The notes under the pieces are model-generated. The model searched no databases and was not told where the DNA came from. It worked only from the letters and a program-made list of their open reading frames with translations. Positions 17,148 to 25,669 of a DNA stretch of 64,000 bases are shown here, one piece after another (within the stretch, counting starts at the first letter, position 1; each line of letters begins with the position of its first letter). Both the position numbers and the translations under genes were made by a program. Source of the DNA: Ardenticatenales bacterium (GTDB taxonomy: Bacteria; Chloroflexota; Anaerolineae; Promineifilales; Promineifilaceae); the NCBI GenBank assembly GCA_020634575.1, contig JACKBM010000022.1, positions 1-64,000 of the forward strand, in the 5' to 3' direction.

Positions 17148-18023
17148 CTAATCCACCTGGACCCGGAAGCTGACGCGCCGGATCCGCTCGTGGTCGGATT
17201 CGCGGGCATTGTTCAGGGCGTACTGGCTGACAGGCAGCAGGTAATGGGTTTCGGCGTGCAGCGAGATAAACGCTTCCGCATACGGCACGCCGCCGGCCAT
17301 ACCCATCGCCCCATCGCTGGTCTCAATCCGTTTGCGGGCATAGGCGCCGCCGTACCCCTGGCTTTCCAGCGCATCCAGCGAGGCCAGCTTTTTATCCACG
17401 ACATCGGTGATGTCGATGAAGACGTCGTTGTAATAACCGCCGTCGGCATCCCAGATTTGCCGTCGCGGGCTGGCCGCGGCGCCGGTGCCGAAATAGAAGA
17501 CCTGGGCGACTTTATGGGGCGGGTTTGTGTCGCCAGGGTCCACCGCCGCCGCCAGCTGGATGGCCGCCATCACGATCTGGCCGGTAATTGCATGCGGATT
17601 GGTGAGCACATCCCCCTCGCGCGGAAAATGGGTCAGGATGATATTGGGCCGCAGCTCGCGCAGCAAAGCTGCTAGCCGGCGGACGATCTCTTCGGTCAGG
17701 GTGAGTACTGCATCATCGGCGCCGAAGAAATAGATATCCTCCACACCCAGCAGCCGGCAGGCTTGCCGGGTCTCCTCGGCTTTGATATCCGAGCGTTCCG
17801 CCATCAAGGCAAGCAGTTCGTCCGCCGCCGGGACCTCGCTGCGCCGCTGCATCTCATCGCTGATCACCTTGTCATGAATACGGGCGCCGTGGGTCAACAC
17901 CACACAGCCCACGTAATCGCCGCGGCTGACATGGTGGGCCATGGTGCCGCCGGATTGGTCAAAAATATCGGCCGGATGGGCGCCGATGGAGAGAATGCGA
18001 AGCGTTTCGTTGCTCTGGCTCAT
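17148..18023 (-). CDS. PIG-L/LmbE-family deacetylase homologue with altered active site
   Basis: 291 residues; ATG 18023 overlaps the upstream stop as ATGA. The family signature AHPDDE...GGT appears as AHPADIFDQSGGT: His16 and Asp19 (zinc ligands) are kept, but the Asp used as general base in MshB is Ala18 and the following Glu is Ile20. LTHFPREGDVLTNPHA supplies the third ligand region (HPDH/NPHA). Family members remove N-acetyl groups from amino-sugar conjugates. Here activity may be shifted or lost, yet the rest is well conserved and the gene is embedded in the operon. Confidence 0.86.
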   Translation of the reverse strand: MSQSNETLRILSIGAHPADIFDQSGGTMAHHVSRGDYVGCVVLTHGARIHDKVISDEMQRRSEVPAADELLALMAERSDIKAEETRQACRLLGVEDIYFFGADDAVLTLTEEIVRRLAALLRELRPNIILTHFPREGDVLTNPHAITGQIVMAAIQLAAAVDPGDTNPPHKVAQVFYFGTGAAASPRRQIWDADGGYYNDVFIDITDVVDKKLASLDALESQGYGGAYARKRIETSDGAMGMAGGVPYAEAFISLHAETHYLLPVSQYALNNARESDHERIRRVSFRVQVD

Positions 18024-18937
18024 GAGTTCACCCAATCTGAATATTTTTCCAGGAACCGGGCCTTGCAGGCCTGGTATTGTTCTTCTGTGAAACCTTTGTA
18101 GGGAGAAAGTAGCCGCAAGGGCATCGCTTCCAGCCCACCGAGGCGGACGATCATCTTGTCATAGGCGCCGTCCATGCGCCCTTCGTGCCGGAGCGGGCCG
18201 AACAGGTCTGCGCCGAGATCGCGAAACTGGTGCTGCAACGTCAGGAGTGTTTCGTAATCTTTTTCCTGGCCGGCCACAAAGAGTGCCTTCACCTTGTTTG
18301 GGATGGCCGGTCCCCACGAGGCCAGGATGGAACATTCGCCATACATGCAGCCGTGGGCGTAGCCGGTCTCACCGAGAAAATGTTGCAGCTCGCCAGCTTC
18401 GCTGACCAGCTCAGCGGCCCGGGCCATGCCGCCACCCGTATTTTTGGTGGCCACCAGGTTGGGGATGGCGTCGATCAGGCGGCGGTAATCGGCCGCTTCC
18501 AGCACCCGGCCGGCCCGCGGCAGGTTGTAATGGAGGAACTGGGCATCCGGATAGGCGCCGCAGACATCCTGGAAATAGGTCAACAGCTCGTCGTCACGCA
18601 GAGCGCCCCACGGCGGCAGCGCCATCTGGAAGATGCGGAAGCCAACCTTGTAGGCGTAATCTAACTTCTCGCGGATGATGGGCGTGGAAAGGCCGATCAG
18701 GCCGACCATCGGATAGAGGCCGTCGCCCCGGGTCTCTTCGTAAAAGATATCGACAATGCGCCGGAACTGACTGGAATTGACCGCATGGCCCTCGCCGGCC
18801 GTGCCGAAGATGTACAGGTGCTGGTAGTTGGCCACAGTATGCCGAATCTCCTGCCGGAACAGATCTTCCAGCAGGTTTTCGTTTTCATCCCAGGGAACTT
18901 CGCAGGAAACGAGAATGGCTTGTGGATAACGGGCCAT
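18020..18937 (-). CDS. DapA-family lyase (paralogue 2)
   Basis: 305 residues. The DHDPS-type barrel has GTAGEGHA in the carboxylate-binding loop, Tyr in LHYNLPRAGR and the Schiff-base Lys in LVATKNTGGG. It is strongly diverged from the copies at 3357 and 33633, which suggests a different substrate. Its stop is coupled to the PIG-L gene (ATGA) and its own start shares one base with the Rieske stop (TAATG). Expected reaction: aldol cleavage or dehydration of a 2-keto acid. Confidence 0.85.
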   Translation of the reverse strand: MARYPQAILVSCEVPWDENENLLEDLFRQEIRHTVANYQHLYIFGTAGEGHAVNSSQFRRIVDIFYEETRGDGLYPMVGLIGLSTPIIREKLDYAYKVGFRIFQMALPPWGALRDDELLTYFQDVCGAYPDAQFLHYNLPRAGRVLEAADYRRLIDAIPNLVATKNTGGGMARAAELVSEAGELQHFLGETGYAHGCMYGECSILASWGPAIPNKVKALFVAGQEKDYETLLTLQHQFRDLGADLFGPLRHEGRMDGAYDKMIVRLGGLEAMPLRLLSPYKGFTEEQYQACKARFLEKYSDWVNS

Positions 18938-19302
18938 TAGCTTCTCTTGCCTCCAATTTCGACCATCAGGCGGTCGTCGATTACGGTAACAGGGTAGGTC
19001 GTCAGCCGGGCTGACGGCTCAAAAATGCTGGCGCCGGTGGTGATGTCAAATTCCCAGCCGTGCCAGGGACAACGCAGGATCTGACCCTCTTTGCCCCAGA
19101 CATATTCACCATAGTCCGATGGCAGGTAAGCGCCATCGATGCTGCCCAGGCAGACAGGCGCCTGATCGTGAATACAGGAGTTCTTGAGGGCATAAAACTG
19201 CCCCTCAATGTTGAATATGCCAATGGATTGCCGGGCCACTGTGACGAGCAGGCGTTCACCTGGCAAAATGTCCGAGGCACGGCCCACTTCATATTGAGCC
19301 AT
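18937..19302 (-). CDS. Rieske [2Fe-2S] ferredoxin-like protein
   Basis: 121 residues. The cluster ligands are C43 and H45 (NSCIHDQ) and C78 and H81 (RCPWHGWEF). The gap between the pairs is about 33 residues, roughly twice the usual, with an insertion around LPSDYGEYVWGKEG. Single-domain Rieske proteins deliver electrons to oxygenases. Possible partners in the cluster are the DAO-type flavoprotein and oxygenases, but no Rieske oxygenase alpha subunit is present, so the partner is unclear. Confidence 0.9.
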   Translation of the reverse strand: MAQYEVGRASDILPGERLLVTVARQSIGIFNIEGQFYALKNSCIHDQAPVCLGSIDGAYLPSDYGEYVWGKEGQILRCPWHGWEFDITTGASIFEPSARLTTYPVTVIDDRLMVEIGGKRS

Positions 19303-19363
19303 AGCGATCTATTTCAATTGGCGGTGCCGGCGATTAGCCAGCACCTATACGCTTGGTGACGGC

Positions 19364-20461
19364 CTACAAATTGAACAATTCAGCCGCGTTGTCGTGAAAG
19401 ATTCTTTGCCGATAGGCTGCCGGCAGACGGTTGATGACCCGCAGGGCGTCAAAATCCCAGTGGGGATAATCGCTGGCATAAAGAAGGGTCCTGTCAGCCT
19501 GAATCATGGCAAAAATCTGTAATAACCATTCCGGATTGGGTGGTTCTTCGATAGGTTGGGTCGTGAAGAAGCAGTGCTCCAGGATATATTCGCTGGGCAT
19601 TCGCTTCACCCAGGGGGCATCAGCCCGTAACGCCTTGTAGTTTTTGTCCATCCGCCACATCAATTGGGGCAGCCAGGAGACGCCGCCTTCGATGAAGACC
19701 CATTTCAAGGTCGGGAATTTCTCGAAGACGCCCTCGGCGATGATGCTGATGAGCTGGGTCTGAAAGATGGTGGGTAGGCTGGTGTGATATTCAAAGAATG
19801 TGCGCGGGTAGCCTACCGCCGAGACAGGGTGGGCGATGCCTGTGCCGGCTGACGCCGGATGCATGCCGATCGGCAGGTTATGGCGGGCCGCCGCCTCATA
19901 TATCGGGTGATAGAATTTTTGCCCGTAGGGCGATGTCGAGGTCGCCCCCATGATGACCATGACCATATCCTCGCGCGGACCCAACCGGTCAATTTCGGCC
20001 GCCGCCGCCGCCGGATCATTGGAGTTGATGGCGATGGCGCCGCGCAGGTTGGGGTAGGGCGTTAACCAATGGTCGATAGTCCAATCATTCCAGGCGGCCA
20101 TGACGGCATTAGCGTATTCATGGAGGGGATGGGTGTTCCAGCCATAAATCTCGCCGGTCAAGATGCCGATATCGACCTGGTTTTCAACCATGAGCTGTTG
20201 TTGCAACAGCTCCGGATCAGAGCCGGGCGGGCCGCCGCCGGGCGGATAAGCGTCTTTGCGCCGGTGACCGGCCGGTGACAGATACCCCAGCCCACCCACG
20301 CGCGAACCCGCTTCCATGATCCGCTGCCGCCAGGGATGGGCCAGGTAGGGTTGTAAATCCGACCAATCCCGGATGGTGTGGTGCACGTCACAATCAATAA
20401 TCTGGTATTTGCCAGAGTGCCTTTTTGTTTTTTCCTGCTCACGCTGTTGCAAAGCTGTCAT
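19364..20461 (-). CDS. Amidohydrolase_2-family enzyme
   Basis: 365 residues. YQIIDCDVHHTIRDW is the N-terminal metal motif. IGMHPASAG, KWVFIEGGVSWL and LLYASDYPHWDFD are the later barrel motifs, the last with the catalytic Asp. This resembles the large ACMSD/gamma-resorcylate decarboxylase-like group that is abundant in soil and marine bacteria. It is the first enzyme gene after the GntR regulator (18 nt gap). Its substrate probably relates to the regulator's inducer. Confidence 0.87.
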   Translation of the reverse strand: MTALQQREQEKTKRHSGKYQIIDCDVHHTIRDWSDLQPYLAHPWRQRIMEAGSRVGGLGYLSPAGHRRKDAYPPGGGPPGSDPELLQQQLMVENQVDIGILTGEIYGWNTHPLHEYANAVMAAWNDWTIDHWLTPYPNLRGAIAINSNDPAAAAAEIDRLGPREDMVMVIMGATSTSPYGQKFYHPIYEAAARHNLPIGMHPASAGTGIAHPVSAVGYPRTFFEYHTSLPTIFQTQLISIIAEGVFEKFPTLKWVFIEGGVSWLPQLMWRMDKNYKALRADAPWVKRMPSEYILEHCFFTTQPIEEPPNPEWLLQIFAMIQADRTLLYASDYPHWDFDALRVINRLPAAYRQRIFHDNAAELFNL

Positions 20462-20479
20462 TTCAACCTCATTGGCTTA

Positions 20480-21160
20480 CTAAACAGGAAAATCTTGTAG
20501 CCGAAAATGGTCGTGCATCGCCAGGCGCGCGGCAGGGATATCCCGGTCGCGCAACGCCTGTACGATATGGCGGTGCTCCAGGATGATCCGTTCCGGATTG
20601 CGCCGGATGGCGGAGGCGTCTTCAGCCAGGGTGCGCCGAAATACATCCACGACGAGAGGGGACATCTCTTCGATGACCCTGTTTTTGGCCGCCTTCAGCA
20701 AGGCCAGGTGAAAATCGATATCTTCCTTGATGGTACTTTTGCCAGCCGCATGTTTGCTTTCGTAAACCTCAAGGATCTCCTCAAGGCCATTGATCTCTTC
20801 TTCGGTGATGCGATTGACGATCAGGCCAACTGCGCCGATCTCCAGCGCCGCGCGCGCTTCGCGGACATCTTTGGCGGTTGTCCCATCCTGGTTAACAGTC
20901 AGAGGGAGGGCTATGGCCACGGCCTGCCGGTCAAAGTCGGCCACAAAGGTGCCTTTGCCGGTGCGTTTGACGACAATGCCTTCAGCGACCAGGGCGCTGA
21001 GCGCCTCACGGACGATGTTGCGGCTGATGGCCAGCGTTTCACTCAGTTCTCGTTCACTGGGCAACCTCGTTCCGGCCGACAGATCCTCAACCAAAATGTA
21101 CCGCTTGAGGGTAACGACGGTTTGATGGGTGAGTGTGTCGCGGGAAACAGCCGATAACAC
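20480..21160 (-). CDS. GntR-family regulator, FadR subfamily (FCD domain)
   Basis: 226 residues, GTG start at 21160 behind GGAGC. N-terminal winged HTH: LPSERELSETLAISRNIVREAL then EGIVVKRTGKGTFV (residues 33-75). The C-terminal all-helical FCD domain has the metal/ligand residues D-FH in DIDFHLAL, H in EHRHIVQAL and H in MHDHF. Such proteins bind organic acids or sugar acids and repress at TGGT/ACCA-type operators. The gene is autoregulated if the motif at 21238-21265 is its operator, and identical-layout sites precede three other units of the cluster. Confidence 0.93.
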   Translation of the reverse strand: MLSAVSRDTLTHQTVVTLKRYILVEDLSAGTRLPSERELSETLAISRNIVREALSALVAEGIVVKRTGKGTFVADFDRQAVAIALPLTVNQDGTTAKDVREARAALEIGAVGLIVNRITEEEINGLEEILEVYESKHAAGKSTIKEDIDFHLALLKAAKNRVIEEMSPLVVDVFRRTLAEDASAIRRNPERIILEHRHIVQALRDRDIPAARLAMHDHFRLQDFPV

Positions 21161-21237
21161 AAGGTTGCTCCTGTTTTTTTAACGGGTACAGCCTGTGCCA
21201 ACATCGATTTAGCGTGTCAGGACAGGGGACGTAGAAC

Positions 21238-21265
21238 TGGTTTACTTATAGTACCAGTGTACCAC
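21238..21265 (-). promoter_or_regulatory. 28-bp operator/promoter motif, copy B (GntR autoregulation)
   Basis: On the minus strand: GTGGTACA, TGGTACTATAA, TAAACCA with single-base separators. It lies 77 nt upstream of the GTG of the GntR gene and would control the long minus-strand unit that follows. The middle block is identical to the copy at 31101-31128. Confidence 0.75.
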
Positions 21266-21300
21266 CGAGGATCGGCTGATGCAAGTGGCTAACGGCCCTT

Positions 21301-23433
21301 CTAGCGCAGCTCGGCTGGCAGCCGCACAACGCGCAGCCGGCTATTGAAATGGTCGCTGATCAACAGATATTCGTCACGATAAAGGCAAAGGCCATAGGGA
21401 GCGTTCAGGCCTGCCGTGACGGCCAGCCCACCGTCACCCCAATCGCCGCCGTCACGGCTGCCGGCCAATGTTGCCAACCGCCCATCCGGGGTGAGGTAAC
21501 GCACCCGGTGGTGGCCGGCCTCGCTGAAAAAGAGGGTGCCGCCGGCCGATACGGCGACACCGCGTGGTGTGTGGATGGCGGCGCGGCGGGCCAGCGCGCC
21601 ATCAGGGCTGGCGCCCGCGCGGCCGGTGCCGGCAACCGTCTCAATCTGGCCATCGGGACGCAGGCAGCGAATGACGTGAAAAGCGGCATCAGCGAAAAAC
21701 AGGTTGCCAGCCATATCAAAACAGAGCGCGGCGGGACTGCCCACCCGGGCGGCAGTCGCCGGACCGCCATCGCCGCTGTAGCCGGACCGGCCGGTCCCCG
21801 CCACCGTACTGACGAGCCCACTGTCCGCCGCAATCCGGCGGATACGCCCCACGCTGTCGCCCAGGTAAATATCATCCTCTGGCCCATGGGTCACGGCCAT
21901 GATACCCACAAAGCTGGCGCTGTTAGCCGGGCCGCCATCCCCCTTGTCCCAGCAGCCGGAACCGCTGTCCCAGGGCAGGGTGGTGCCGGCAATGGTGATC
22001 AGGCGCCCATCCGGCTCGATCCGGCGCAGGCGCCCGTTGCGATGGTCAGCAATCACGACGCGGCCGAGAGAATCGACCGACACGTCATGCGGGTTACCCA
22101 GGTGGGCCTCCGTGGCCGGGCCGTTGTCGCCACCATAGGCGCGGGCGCCGCTGCCGGCGATGGTGCTGATGTGTCCGGTGGCCGGGTCAAGGCGGCGGAT
22201 GCGCTGGTTCCAGACGTCGGCGATGTAGATGCGGCCGGCGGCGTCGACAGCCAGGCCGTTCGGGCCACACAAATAAGCCTCTGTGGCCGGCCCGCCATCG
22301 TGGACGCCCAGGCCGCCGAGCGCTGTGGTGACGATGGTGCTCTGGCCATCGTAGCGGCGTAACCGGCCGGAACAATCCCCCCAGTAAACGGTGCCGTCCG
22401 GGTCGGCCCAGATGCCGGCCTCACAGGCGTTGCAATGTGTTTCGGCGCCCGGCAGCCCTTCTTCGCCATAACCCGGGACCCCGTTGCCGGCCAGTGTGCG
22501 GGCGATCCCTGTGGCAGCTTCCAGCTTGCGCACGCGAAAGCCGTACTTTTCGCCGACATACAGATTGTCATGGACGTCAAAGCAAAGCGCGTCAGGCATC
22601 AGCAGGCTGGCTTCCGTGGCCGGGCCGCCATCGCCGCCACCGCCCCGCTGACCATTGCCGAAAACGGTCGTGATAATGCCGCTTTGCATGTCGATTTTGC
22701 GGATGCGGTCATTGCTGTTGTCGCAGACGTAAAGATCCCCTTTGGAATCAAAGGCGAGATGCTCCGGGTTGTAGAAGCCGGCCTCAAGTGCTGGTCCGCC
22801 GTCGCCGTGATAGCCGCCCAGCGTCAGCCCGGGGCCAAAGTAGGGGCGGCTGTCGCCCTGTTCCGATGGGTAGTGGCGGGCATCCAGCCCGGCAAAACGG
22901 CTGATAATCCCCGTTTGGGCATCGACCTTGCGTACATTGTTGGCCCATTCGCTGGAGAGATAAAGGTTGCCCGCTTTGTCGATGGCGATGCCGCAGGTGG
23001 TGTCCATTTCGGCTTCTAGCGCCGGGCCGCCATCGCCGCCGCGCCCCTTGCGGCCGCTGCCGGCCACGCGGGTGATGATGCCGGTTTCGTAATCGATGCG
23101 CCGGTAGGTGTAGTTACCCAGATCCGAGAGGTAGAGATTGCCATGCTGGTCCTGGGCCAGGTCGTGGGGGTAGTAGAAACGAGCCTGGCTGGCCGGCCCG
23201 CCATCCCCCCGGTCGCCCGGCACCCCATCGCCGGCGAAGTTGTGCAGGATACCGTCCGCGTCGATTCGCCAGAGCCGGTGGGCGTGGTAATCGACCACGA
23301 TCAGGTCGCCATCCGGCCGGCGCACGACACCCAGCGGCCAGCCGGCGTCAGCCTCGCGGGCCGGGATACCGTCACGATAGCCGCTGCCGGCGAGGGTGGT
23401 GATGTAGTTGTGAGGGACGGTGTGCAGGTCCAT
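21301..23433 (-). CDS. NHL-repeat beta-propeller protein, 12 repeats
   Basis: 710 residues made almost wholly of NHL-type repeats. Each begins with a GDGGPA-like turn (for example GRGGDGGPALEA, GGGGDGGPATEA, GYSGDGGPATAA), continues with a PxGLAxD strand, NLYxAD and then RKxD..TGIIxTxAG. I count 12 repeats, enough for two six-bladed propellers. There is no signal peptide, unusual for this class. It is last in the minus-strand unit starting at the MDR gene. A role in binding or cleaving a polymer or a lactone is possible; the function is unknown. Confidence 0.88.
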   Translation of the reverse strand: MDLHTVPHNYITTLAGSGYRDGIPAREADAGWPLGVVRRPDGDLIVVDYHAHRLWRIDADGILHNFAGDGVPGDRGDGGPASQARFYYPHDLAQDQHGNLYLSDLGNYTYRRIDYETGIITRVAGSGRKGRGGDGGPALEAEMDTTCGIAIDKAGNLYLSSEWANNVRKVDAQTGIISRFAGLDARHYPSEQGDSRPYFGPGLTLGGYHGDGGPALEAGFYNPEHLAFDSKGDLYVCDNSNDRIRKIDMQSGIITTVFGNGQRGGGGDGGPATEASLLMPDALCFDVHDNLYVGEKYGFRVRKLEAATGIARTLAGNGVPGYGEEGLPGAETHCNACEAGIWADPDGTVYWGDCSGRLRRYDGQSTIVTTALGGLGVHDGGPATEAYLCGPNGLAVDAAGRIYIADVWNQRIRRLDPATGHISTIAGSGARAYGGDNGPATEAHLGNPHDVSVDSLGRVVIADHRNGRLRRIEPDGRLITIAGTTLPWDSGSGCWDKGDGGPANSASFVGIMAVTHGPEDDIYLGDSVGRIRRIAADSGLVSTVAGTGRSGYSGDGGPATAARVGSPAALCFDMAGNLFFADAAFHVIRCLRPDGQIETVAGTGRAGASPDGALARRAAIHTPRGVAVSAGGTLFFSEAGHHRVRYLTPDGRLATLAGSRDGGDWGDGGLAVTAGLNAPYGLCLYRDEYLLISDHFNSRLRVVRLPAELR

Positions 23434-23449
23434 AGATAGTCCGTCGTAG

Positions 23450-23533
23450 AGACGCGCTGCGGCGCGTCTTCTGATATGTCGGGCGCCGTCGAGACGCGCC
23501 CCCTCGCCTTGCTCGGGGCAAGCTAGCGCGTCT
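23450..23533. repeat. Paired hairpins with AGACGCGC arms
   Basis: The first hairpin is AGACGCGC-TGCG-GCGCGTCT (23450-23469). A second begins AGACGCGC at 23492 and closes with GCGCGTCT at 23533, with an inner CCCC...GGGG pairing. Between a dehydrogenase stop and the NHL start they are likely interspersed palindromic repeats and may act as processing or termination structures. Confidence 0.75.
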
Positions 23534-24499
23534 TTACGGGTGGACGATGTTTTGCAGTGGTTCGCCCCGGTACAGCCGGTCGATGTTGGCGGCGATAAAC
23601 TCGAAGCGGTAGTTCATGGTGCCATCTGTTGTGCCGGCGTTATGCGGGCTCATGATAATGTTGTCAAGCTCGGCGAATGGTTCGTTAGCCGGCGGGCAGA
23701 TCTCGCTCAGGTTGTTGGGATAACGATACCAGACGTCATTAGCTGCGCCCGCGATCTGTCCCGTGCGCAACGCCTGATAGAGGGCGCTCTCGTCGACCAC
23801 CGGGCCGCGGGCGACATTGACCAGGTAAGCGGTGGGCTTCATTAATTGCAACTCGGCTGCACCCAGAAAGCCGGTGGTGGCGGCGACATGAGGGATAGCG
23901 ACAACGACAAAATCCGCTGCCGGCAGATGGTCGTGCAGCGTGTCCAGCCCGGCGATCTGGGCCAGGCCCAGTTCCTGACCACGGCTGGCTGCTGGATTTT
24001 GCGTCAGGCCGGTTACCTGCATGCCGAAAAAGCGCCCCCAACGAGCCAGTTCGGCGCCAATGTGGCCCAGACCAAGCAGTAACAGGCGGCGGCCGCGCAG
24101 CTCGCGGCGGAAGACGCCACCGCTCCAGTCACCCTGCCGCAGCGCGGCATCCTGCTGCCGAATCTCCCGGTTGAGCATCGTCATCGTCATAAAACAATAT
24201 TCGGCCACGGCCCATTCGTGACCATAGACGTTGCAGACGGTGCAGCCGGGCGGCAAGGCCGTCATCTCTATCCCTTCGGTGCCGGCGCCGACGCCCTGCA
24301 CGAGCCGCAGCGGCGCGTTGGGCGAGAACCAGCTCCCTTTGACATAGGAACTGACCAGCACATCAATGTCGCGCAGCTTGCGCCTGTAGCTCTCATCCGT
24401 TTCGTTGTCGAAGGGAAAGAGCTGGTGCGGTGTCTGGATCAGCTCAGCCAGCACCGGGATGTATTTCGCCAGGACGAGAATGCGCGCTGGCGCCGTCAT
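23534..24499 (-). CDS. D-2-hydroxyacid dehydrogenase-family protein (paralogue 2), Glu replaced by Tyr
   Basis: 321 residues; ATG 24499 overlaps the upstream stop as ATGA, so a longer frame to 24553 is rejected. NAD motif GLGHIG at 143-148, Arg231 in NVARGP and His286 in SPHNAG are conserved. The catalytic Glu position is Tyr260 (NDVWYRYP), the same replacement as in the paralogue at 5762. Likely role: reduction or oxidation of a 2-keto/2-hydroxy acid in the same pathway. The enzyme may use an altered proton relay. Confidence 0.87.
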   Translation of the reverse strand: MTAPARILVLAKYIPVLAELIQTPHQLFPFDNETDESYRRKLRDIDVLVSSYVKGSWFSPNAPLRLVQGVGAGTEGIEMTALPPGCTVCNVYGHEWAVAEYCFMTMTMLNREIRQQDAALRQGDWSGGVFRRELRGRRLLLLGLGHIGAELARWGRFFGMQVTGLTQNPAASRGQELGLAQIAGLDTLHDHLPAADFVVVAIPHVAATTGFLGAAELQLMKPTAYLVNVARGPVVDESALYQALRTGQIAGAANDVWYRYPNNLSEICPPANEPFAELDNIIMSPHNAGTTDGTMNYRFEFIAANIDRLYRGEPLQNIVHP

Positions 24500-25629
24500 G
24501 GCTGCACCCGGCACAGGGCGTAACGGATGTGGGTGATCGACATCTCCGTACACCAGAAGCTGAACAGGATGTCGCCGTTGGGCAGCAAGGTGGCAGTGGG
24601 GGCGCCATAGGCGATGGTATCGTGGGAGCGCGGGTAGGCTTCAGGCGCATCGACGCCCAGCCGTTCCCGGCCGGTTGCGTCCCAGAGCTGAATCTGATTC
24701 GCCAGATCCCAGGTCAGCCCCCAATCCTCAGAGAGACAGGCACGAAAACCGGGCTGATTGGCCTCGCGGGTGGTGTAGACCGCTGCCAGCCGGCCGCCGC
24801 CCAGATCGACGACGTTATTGGTCTGGCCCGGAATGTTGGTTGCTTCCGGCTCTGTCCAACGGGCGCCATCTGGTGAGCCGAAGCAGCGGTGCAGGGGCAG
24901 GGGCGCCATCCCGTTGGCCATATCGGCGCTCCAGAATAGGGCAAACAGGCGCTGGTCGGTCAACGACGTTACCCGACCATGCCAGAACCCTTTGCCGCTG
25001 GCGGCGCCGTCGGCAAACCAGACCGGGTCAGACCAGCTTTGACCCCGGTCGGCAGAGTAAAAGCCGAGTGTCCGCGGCTGATAGGGACCGGGGTCGTCGA
25101 ACGCATGCCATTGGTCGTAGGGCAGGAACCAGCGACCGTCAGCCAGCTCGATGATGCTGGTGCTGGGCGTGATGACAAGATCGGCCGGTATGTCGATAAC
25201 CTCGGGCTCCCCCCAGCTGGCGCCGTTGTTGTGGGAGCGCTGCAGGATAACTTCCAGCGCCGTCAGGCCGCCCGTTTTTTCGTTAAAGATGGGCCACTCC
25301 GGATCGCTTCGGTCCACCCGGAAGGCAACAATGACCAGCTCGCCATCCCGCATACGCGTCAGAAAGGGGCTGTGATAGGAGTAGGGCCGGTCATCCTGCG
25401 TCCGGTCGGTGATCAGCTCATGTTCTCCCCAGCTCAGGCCGCCATCATGGGAGCGGCATTGCCAGAAGGTGAGGTCGGTGGCGTACATGCCCTGGCCCCG
25501 GTTGTAGGTGCAGAGCAGCTCTGTGCCACCCAGGGAGACCAGGTGACTGAACAGGGCGGTGACATGGACGTAGCCGGGATTGGGGTTGCGATAAATTGGC
25601 CCGCTGCTGACAAGTTCCAGAGTAGCCAT
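24496..25629 (-). CDS. Asp-box (BNR/sialidase-like) beta-propeller protein
   Basis: 377 residues from ATG 25629, preceded by GGAGGGAAT. Five Asp-box turns are visible: SHDGGLSW, SHNNGASW, SADRGQSW, SPDGARW and SEDWGLTW, spaced as in a six-bladed sialidase propeller. No secretion signal is seen, so it is probably intracellular. The family includes exo-sialidases and related glycoside-processing proteins as well as non-catalytic relatives. I could not identify the full Arg triad. The neighbouring DapA/NanA-like lyases make an acidic-sugar substrate attractive but unproven. Confidence 0.84.
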   Translation of the reverse strand: MATLELVSSGPIYRNPNPGYVHVTALFSHLVSLGGTELLCTYNRGQGMYATDLTFWQCRSHDGGLSWGEHELITDRTQDDRPYSYHSPFLTRMRDGELVIVAFRVDRSDPEWPIFNEKTGGLTALEVILQRSHNNGASWGEPEVIDIPADLVITPSTSIIELADGRWFLPYDQWHAFDDPGPYQPRTLGFYSADRGQSWSDPVWFADGAASGKGFWHGRVTSLTDQRLFALFWSADMANGMAPLPLHRCFGSPDGARWTEPEATNIPGQTNNVVDLGGGRLAAVYTTREANQPGFRACLSEDWGLTWDLANQIQLWDATGRERLGVDAPEAYPRSHDTIAYGAPTATLLPNGDILFSFWCTEMSITHIRYALCRVQP

Positions 25630-25669
25630 ATTCCCTCCAGGATGAAGCCGCGGAGAGCGGCTTGGATAG

